Shown: piece by piece, positions 60,924 through 64,000 of the stretch | How the letters are laid out: each line of letters begins with the position of its first letter | How positions within the stretch are numbered: position 1 is the first letter of the stretch | DNA from: Kordia zhangzhouensis | Lineage (GTDB): Bacteria; Bacteroidota; Bacteroidia; Flavobacteriales; Flavobacteriaceae | Length of the DNA: 64,000 nucleotides | Assembly: GCF_001005305.1 (NCBI RefSeq) | Contig: NZ_LBMH01000003.1 | Span: forward strand, 558,001 to 622,000 | Direction of reading: 5' to 3' | Position numbers and translations under genes: made by a program | The notes under the pieces: generated by a model | The model's database searches: none | Seen by the model: the letters and a program-made list of their open reading frames with translations, nothing else | What the model was told of the DNA's origin: nothing

Positions 60924-62294
60924 ATGCTAAAAAAATACACATACCTTCTAAGTTTATTATCATTGTTCATCGCTTGTTCGTCTGATGATAATAATACTGT
61001 AACTCCCCATCCTGAACCTTCCGTTTTTTTAGGCCAAATTGACTGGATTAAAACAATTGGAGGAACTCAGGAAGACAATGCGCAAGATATAACTCATACT
61101 TCAGATGGCGGATTGGCAATTATTGGGTATACCAAAAGTATCGATGGTGATATTTCTGATCACGTAACCGAACAAAATGATTATTGGGTAACACGGTTAG
61201 ACGCAAATGGTTCTATTCTTTGGAGTAAAACATATGGTGGTTCTGCAGATGATCGTGGAGAAGCTATCAAAACAACCAATGATGGAGGTTTTATCATTAC
61301 TGGTTATAGTAGAAGTGCTGATGAAGATGTGTCGAGCAATAATGGTTTTTATGACCAATGGATTGTAAAACTGGATGCTAGTGGAAATATTCAATGGGAA
61401 AAAAGCATTGGCTATTCAGGAAGTGATCAAGCTTTTGACATTATTCAAACCAACGATGGCGGGTATCTTACAACAGGTTTTTTAGATATTACCGCATCTG
61501 GCGGACAAGGAAACTTCGGAAGATCTACTAGTATTGGAGCTTTTGAAAACCCTGAACATGGAGTTGGCGAATTTTGGTGTCATAAATTAGATGCTAATGG
61601 AACAATTATTTGGAGTCGTTATTTTGGCGGCACTAATAACGATAGGTCCTATGCAGTATTAGAAACCTCAAATCATCATTTTATCCTTGCAGGTTCTTCA
61701 GAAAGTACTGATTTTGACATTACAAACAGTAAAGGAAGCTATGACTTTTGGGTTGTCAAATTGGCTCCTAACGGCGACATGATTTGGCAGCAATCGTATG
61801 GTGGCTCTGGAATTGATATTGGATATGATATTACCCATACTGAAGATGGAAATTATATTGTAGTAGGTGATACAAGAAGTGCTGATGGTGATATTTCAAA
61901 CTTAAAAGGATCGGCTGATTTCTGGGTTATTAAAATCAATGATACCGATGGATCTCTTATGTGGGAGCGAACCTTTGGAGGAAGCGACTTTGATTCAGCA
62001 AGAGCAATTACTCCTTTGCAAAATGGCGGATTTGCTATTGTAGGTAGCTCAAAAAGTGATGATACTGATGTAGAAACCAATTATGGGCAAAACGATTTTT
62101 GGGTAATTAAAATAGGAAATGATGGCACACTTCTTTGGGAGAAAAATTTTGGAGGTTCACAATTAGATATTGCGTTTGGAGTTACCGAAACAAATAATCA
62201 AAAATTAGTTGTAATTGGAAGTACACAAAGTACAAATGGAGATATTGTGCAAAACAAAGGTGTTAAAGACGCGCTACTTATCCAAATAAAATAA
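60924..62294 (+). CDS. Repeat-containing surface lipoprotein
   Basis: A 456-residue lipoprotein (lipobox FIAC, then SSDDNNT). The body consists of seven or eight repeats of roughly 50 residues, each carrying W-x-K/R-x-x-GG-S/T (WIKTIGGTQED, WSKTYGGSADD, WEKSIGYSGSD, WSRYFGGTNND, WQQSYGGSGID, WERTFGGSDFD, WEKNFGGSQLD) followed by T-x-DGG-x-I/A. This pattern makes a beta-propeller likely. The start directly follows the previous stop codon. Function unknown. Confidence 0.85.
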   Translation: MLKKYTYLLSLLSLFIACSSDDNNTVTPHPEPSVFLGQIDWIKTIGGTQEDNAQDITHTSDGGLAIIGYTKSIDGDISDHVTEQNDYWVTRLDANGSILWSKTYGGSADDRGEAIKTTNDGGFIITGYSRSADEDVSSNNGFYDQWIVKLDASGNIQWEKSIGYSGSDQAFDIIQTNDGGYLTTGFLDITASGGQGNFGRSTSIGAFENPEHGVGEFWCHKLDANGTIIWSRYFGGTNNDRSYAVLETSNHHFILAGSSESTDFDITNSKGSYDFWVVKLAPNGDMIWQQSYGGSGIDIGYDITHTEDGNYIVVGDTRSADGDISNLKGSADFWVIKINDTDGSLMWERTFGGSDFDSARAITPLQNGGFAIVGSSKSDDTDVETNYGQNDFWVIKIGNDGTLLWEKNFGGSQLDIAFGVTETNNQKLVVIGSTQSTNGDIVQNKGVKDALLIQIK

Positions 62295-62297
62295 AAA

Positions 62298-63050
62298 ATG
62301 AAAAGAAATATATATACATTATTAAGTATTTTTTTAATGCTATTATCGTGTAATAACGATGATAGTTCTTTATCAAAATCAACAATGCAAATAACATTTG
62401 ACAATCGTATTTCTGCTGAGCAAGATCTTGTATTAGGCACCACAACGTTTGTAAACCAAAACAATGAAAATATAGTGACTAATGAATTGAAATATATTAT
62501 TTCGAACATCACATTACGTACCGACAATGGTACTACATTCGAATATCCCAAAGAAAACTCTTATTTTGTCATTAATGAAGCTGACCCAAGTAGTTTGACA
62601 ATAAATTTATCTGAAATCCCTGTTGGCAATTATACACATATTTCATTTGGAATTGGTGTAGATCAATCGGAATACCCTTTAAATGGTCTTCTTAATTTTA
62701 TCCCAACCGCCCAAGAAGCTCAAATGATCTGGAATTGGGCTGCGGGTTATATTTTTATCAAATTTGAAGGATCTTTTACACCACAAAATGGCACAGAAAG
62801 TCCTTTCGTAATTCACGTAGGAAGCCATGGACAAACATTAGATAATTACAAATTCATCACACTTCCACTAGAAAATACGTTAGAGGTTTCTTCTGGAAAT
62901 AATGCGACCGTAACTATTCAAACTCATGTTGAAAAAATTCTCGATGCATCAAACTCTATTAAATTATCTGAAACTAACAATATTCAAGTAGACCCTGTAA
63001 ATGCACCCAAAATTGCAACAAACTTTGAAAGTGCATTCCAAGCCAATTAA
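62298..63050 (+). CDS. MbnP family lipoprotein
   Basis: A 250-residue lipoprotein (lipobox LLSC, Cys 18, CNNDD). It has the MbnP-type features: QITFDNRISAEQDLVLG, LKYIISNITL, the conserved W-x-W in MIWNWAAGYIFIKFEG, and IHVGSHGQTLDNYKF. MbnP proteins are known from copper-related gene sets and usually sit beside the di-heme MbnH; here no MbnH-like gene is in view. It is co-directional with the anchor-B lipoproteins (3-nt gap), so it belongs to the same surface module. Metal binding is possible but not shown. Confidence 0.85.
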   Translation: MKRNIYTLLSIFLMLLSCNNDDSSLSKSTMQITFDNRISAEQDLVLGTTTFVNQNNENIVTNELKYIISNITLRTDNGTTFEYPKENSYFVINEADPSSLTINLSEIPVGNYTHISFGIGVDQSEYPLNGLLNFIPTAQEAQMIWNWAAGYIFIKFEGSFTPQNGTESPFVIHVGSHGQTLDNYKFITLPLENTLEVSSGNNATVTIQTHVEKILDASNSIKLSETNNIQVDPVNAPKIATNFESAFQAN

Positions 63051-63095
63051 AATACTACAAACTGTAGTACTCCAACTATCCCATAATTAGTATTT

Positions 63096-63119
63096 TTAGA
63101 GAAACGTACGTTTCTCTAA
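63096..63119 (+). promoter_or_regulatory. Perfect 24-bp palindrome at the start codon
   Basis: TTAGAGAAACGT followed by its exact reverse complement ACGTTTCTCTAA. The last base is the A of the ATG at 63119. A TATTTTTA box (63091-63098) overlaps its left end. It may be an operator or an mRNA hairpin masking the start. No mismatch over 12 bp per arm. Confidence 0.65.
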
Positions 63120-64000
63120 TGAAAAAAATCATTCTATATAGCGTTTTTTGGTTGAATTGTTTTGTGCTAAATGCTCAATACTGGACCAAACAACATTTTA
63201 ATGTAGAAAATGGCTTGCCTAACAATTACACGTTTGCTGTAACGAAATTTCAAGATGAAATATATGTTGCTACAGATGGAGGTTTGGTTACTTTTGATGG
63301 GACACATTTTAAAATTCAGAATAAAAAAGAAATTCGCTACCCAGTATCACTACTCAATGCTCATGATAGTATACTATATATAGGCTCATGGCTTGATGGA
63401 ATTGTAACTACAAATGGAAATAACATCAAACATATATATCCAGATCGCATCAATAGAATTTTAAAAACAAACAATAAACACCTTGTATACAACACATATC
63501 AACGAGAAGCTCTTTTGCGCATAAAGAACGGACATCAAGTAGATACTATTGTAGACTTACAAAACACAAATCCAAACCGACGCATTGCAATAGATGATAC
63601 ATCCATTTACGTTGCAGAAAAAGAGTTCATTTATGTGTATAATTGGCTAGGAAAAAAACAATACGAATTTCCTCATCAAACTACAGCAACAATTGAAACC
63701 TTATTTGCTATAGATAATCTTTTATTTATTGGAGATCAAAAGGGAAATTTATCTTGGTTTTCTAAAAAAGGGGCAACTAAAAAATTATCCCATCATTTTG
63801 AAAAAATTGCTGCTATAAAAAAAATGATTCCTTACAAAAAACAGCAATTTTTAATACAACTGAATCATCGAGCAGAACAAAATAGTCTCTGCTTGCTAAC
63901 GTTTGACAATGAGTATTCAAAAATAACAGACATCACTCCGATATTAACCATCAACAATGGAATAAGTGATGTTTTTGTAGATAAAGAAACAATATATGTA
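63119..64000 (+). CDS. Propeller-type sensor protein, N-terminal part (cut by window end)
   Basis: An open frame of 294 codons running off the window. It has a signal peptide (ends VLNAQ, about 20), then WTKQHFNVENGLPNNYTFAV and VATDGGLVTFDGTHFK, which match the Reg_prop sensory propeller of Bacteroidota hybrid sensors or LytTR/LuxR regulators. Further blades (YIGSWLDGIVTT, FIGDQKGNLSWF) are visible. The signalling or DNA-binding output must lie beyond the window, so its class is unresolved. ATG 63119 follows the MbnP stop by 68 bp, with a perfect palindrome touching the start. Confidence 0.8.
   Translation, partial: MKKIILYSVFWLNCFVLNAQYWTKQHFNVENGLPNNYTFAVTKFQDEIYVATDGGLVTFDGTHFKIQNKKEIRYPVSLLNAHDSILYIGSWLDGIVTTNGNNIKHIYPDRINRILKTNNKHLVYNTYQREALLRIKNGHQVDTIVDLQNTNPNRRIAIDDTSIYVAEKEFIYVYNWLGKKQYEFPHQTTATIETLFAIDNLLFIGDQKGNLSWFSKKGATKKLSHHFEKIAAIKKMIPYKKQQFLIQLNHRAEQNSLCLLTFDNEYSKITDITPILTINNGISDVFVDKETIYV

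Noticed and set aside
62298-63050. Methanobactin biosynthesis locus suggested by MbnP
   Set aside because: No MbnA, MbnB, MbnC or MbnH gene is in the window. MbnP-like lipoproteins occur widely in Bacteroidota without methanobactin.
1-64000. tRNA, rRNA or IS elements
   Set aside because: I looked for TTC-arm patterns, CCA ends, rRNA-like stretches, transposases and terminal inverted repeats while reading and saw none. A tRNAscan or ISfinder run would be decisive.

Overview
The window looks like a chromosomal segment of a marine Flavobacteriaceae bacterium (Bacteroidota), and a Kordia-like genus is my best guess. The base composition is AT-rich. Many genes are preceded by the Bacteroidota promoter element TAnnTTTG rather than by Shine-Dalgarno sequences. 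There are SusD-era-style SCSSDD lipoproteins, a T9SS C-terminal sorting domain on at least two secreted proteins, a Bdellovibrio/Bacteroidota-type sdhCAB operon, and several short GG-leader peptides of the kind abundant in Kordia. The genus is inference. No tRNA, rRNA, CRISPR array, insertion sequence or prophage was seen.

Layout. 0.1-4.9 kb: a housekeeping run (TPR protein, DUF4286, small membrane protein, rsmA, mgtE). 4.9-10.9 kb: a reverse-strand GG-leader peptide, then small metabolic and hypothetical genes (GNAT, cupin, 2-hydroxyacid dehydrogenase, membrane-bound LuxR protein, DUF4199, VOC, LEA-like coiled coil). 10.9-15.4 kb: ArsR regulator, ArsC-type reductase and a very large outer-membrane protein. 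15.4-21.9 kb: porin-like protein, glyS, methyltransferase, ComF, Ig-like lipoprotein, nitrilase-family amidase. 22-26.7 kb: a LytS/LytTR two-component pair, a thioredoxin-TPR protein and a TPR-transmembrane-AraC regulator.

26.8-30.9 kb is the most unusual part. Four short GG-leader peptides lie on the plus strand, each with its own promoter or terminator signals. A palindromic operator-like sequence is repeated twice before the last one. They are followed on the other strand by an ECF sigma factor overlapping a membrane protein. No maturation enzyme or exporter for the peptides is present in the window.

31-41.5 kb: a hypothetical, a membrane-tethered MutS-like ATPase, an M28 peptidase plus lipoprotein, the sdhCAB succinate dehydrogenase operon, a RimK/aspartoacylase pair and an NTF2-like lipoprotein. 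41.6-48.8 kb: two very large BNR/sortilin-like propeller proteins flanking a Crp-family regulator. 48.9-58.1 kb: Xaa-Pro aminopeptidase, cupredoxin-like protein, an AraC-linked AhpD-like gene set, an HTH regulator, a BrnQ transporter, a hydrolase and thiL. 58.2-64 kb: a cell-surface module of two choice-of-anchor-B paralogues (one T9SS cargo, one lipoprotein), a repeat lipoprotein and an MbnP-family lipoprotein. Then comes the start of a propeller-type sensor whose start codon abuts a perfect 24-bp palindrome; this last gene runs off the end of the window.

Caveat on starts: several long reading frames begin at a TTG that is really the end of a TAnnTTTG promoter box. In those cases I moved the start to the first ATG with a sensible N-terminus, and each entry says so.
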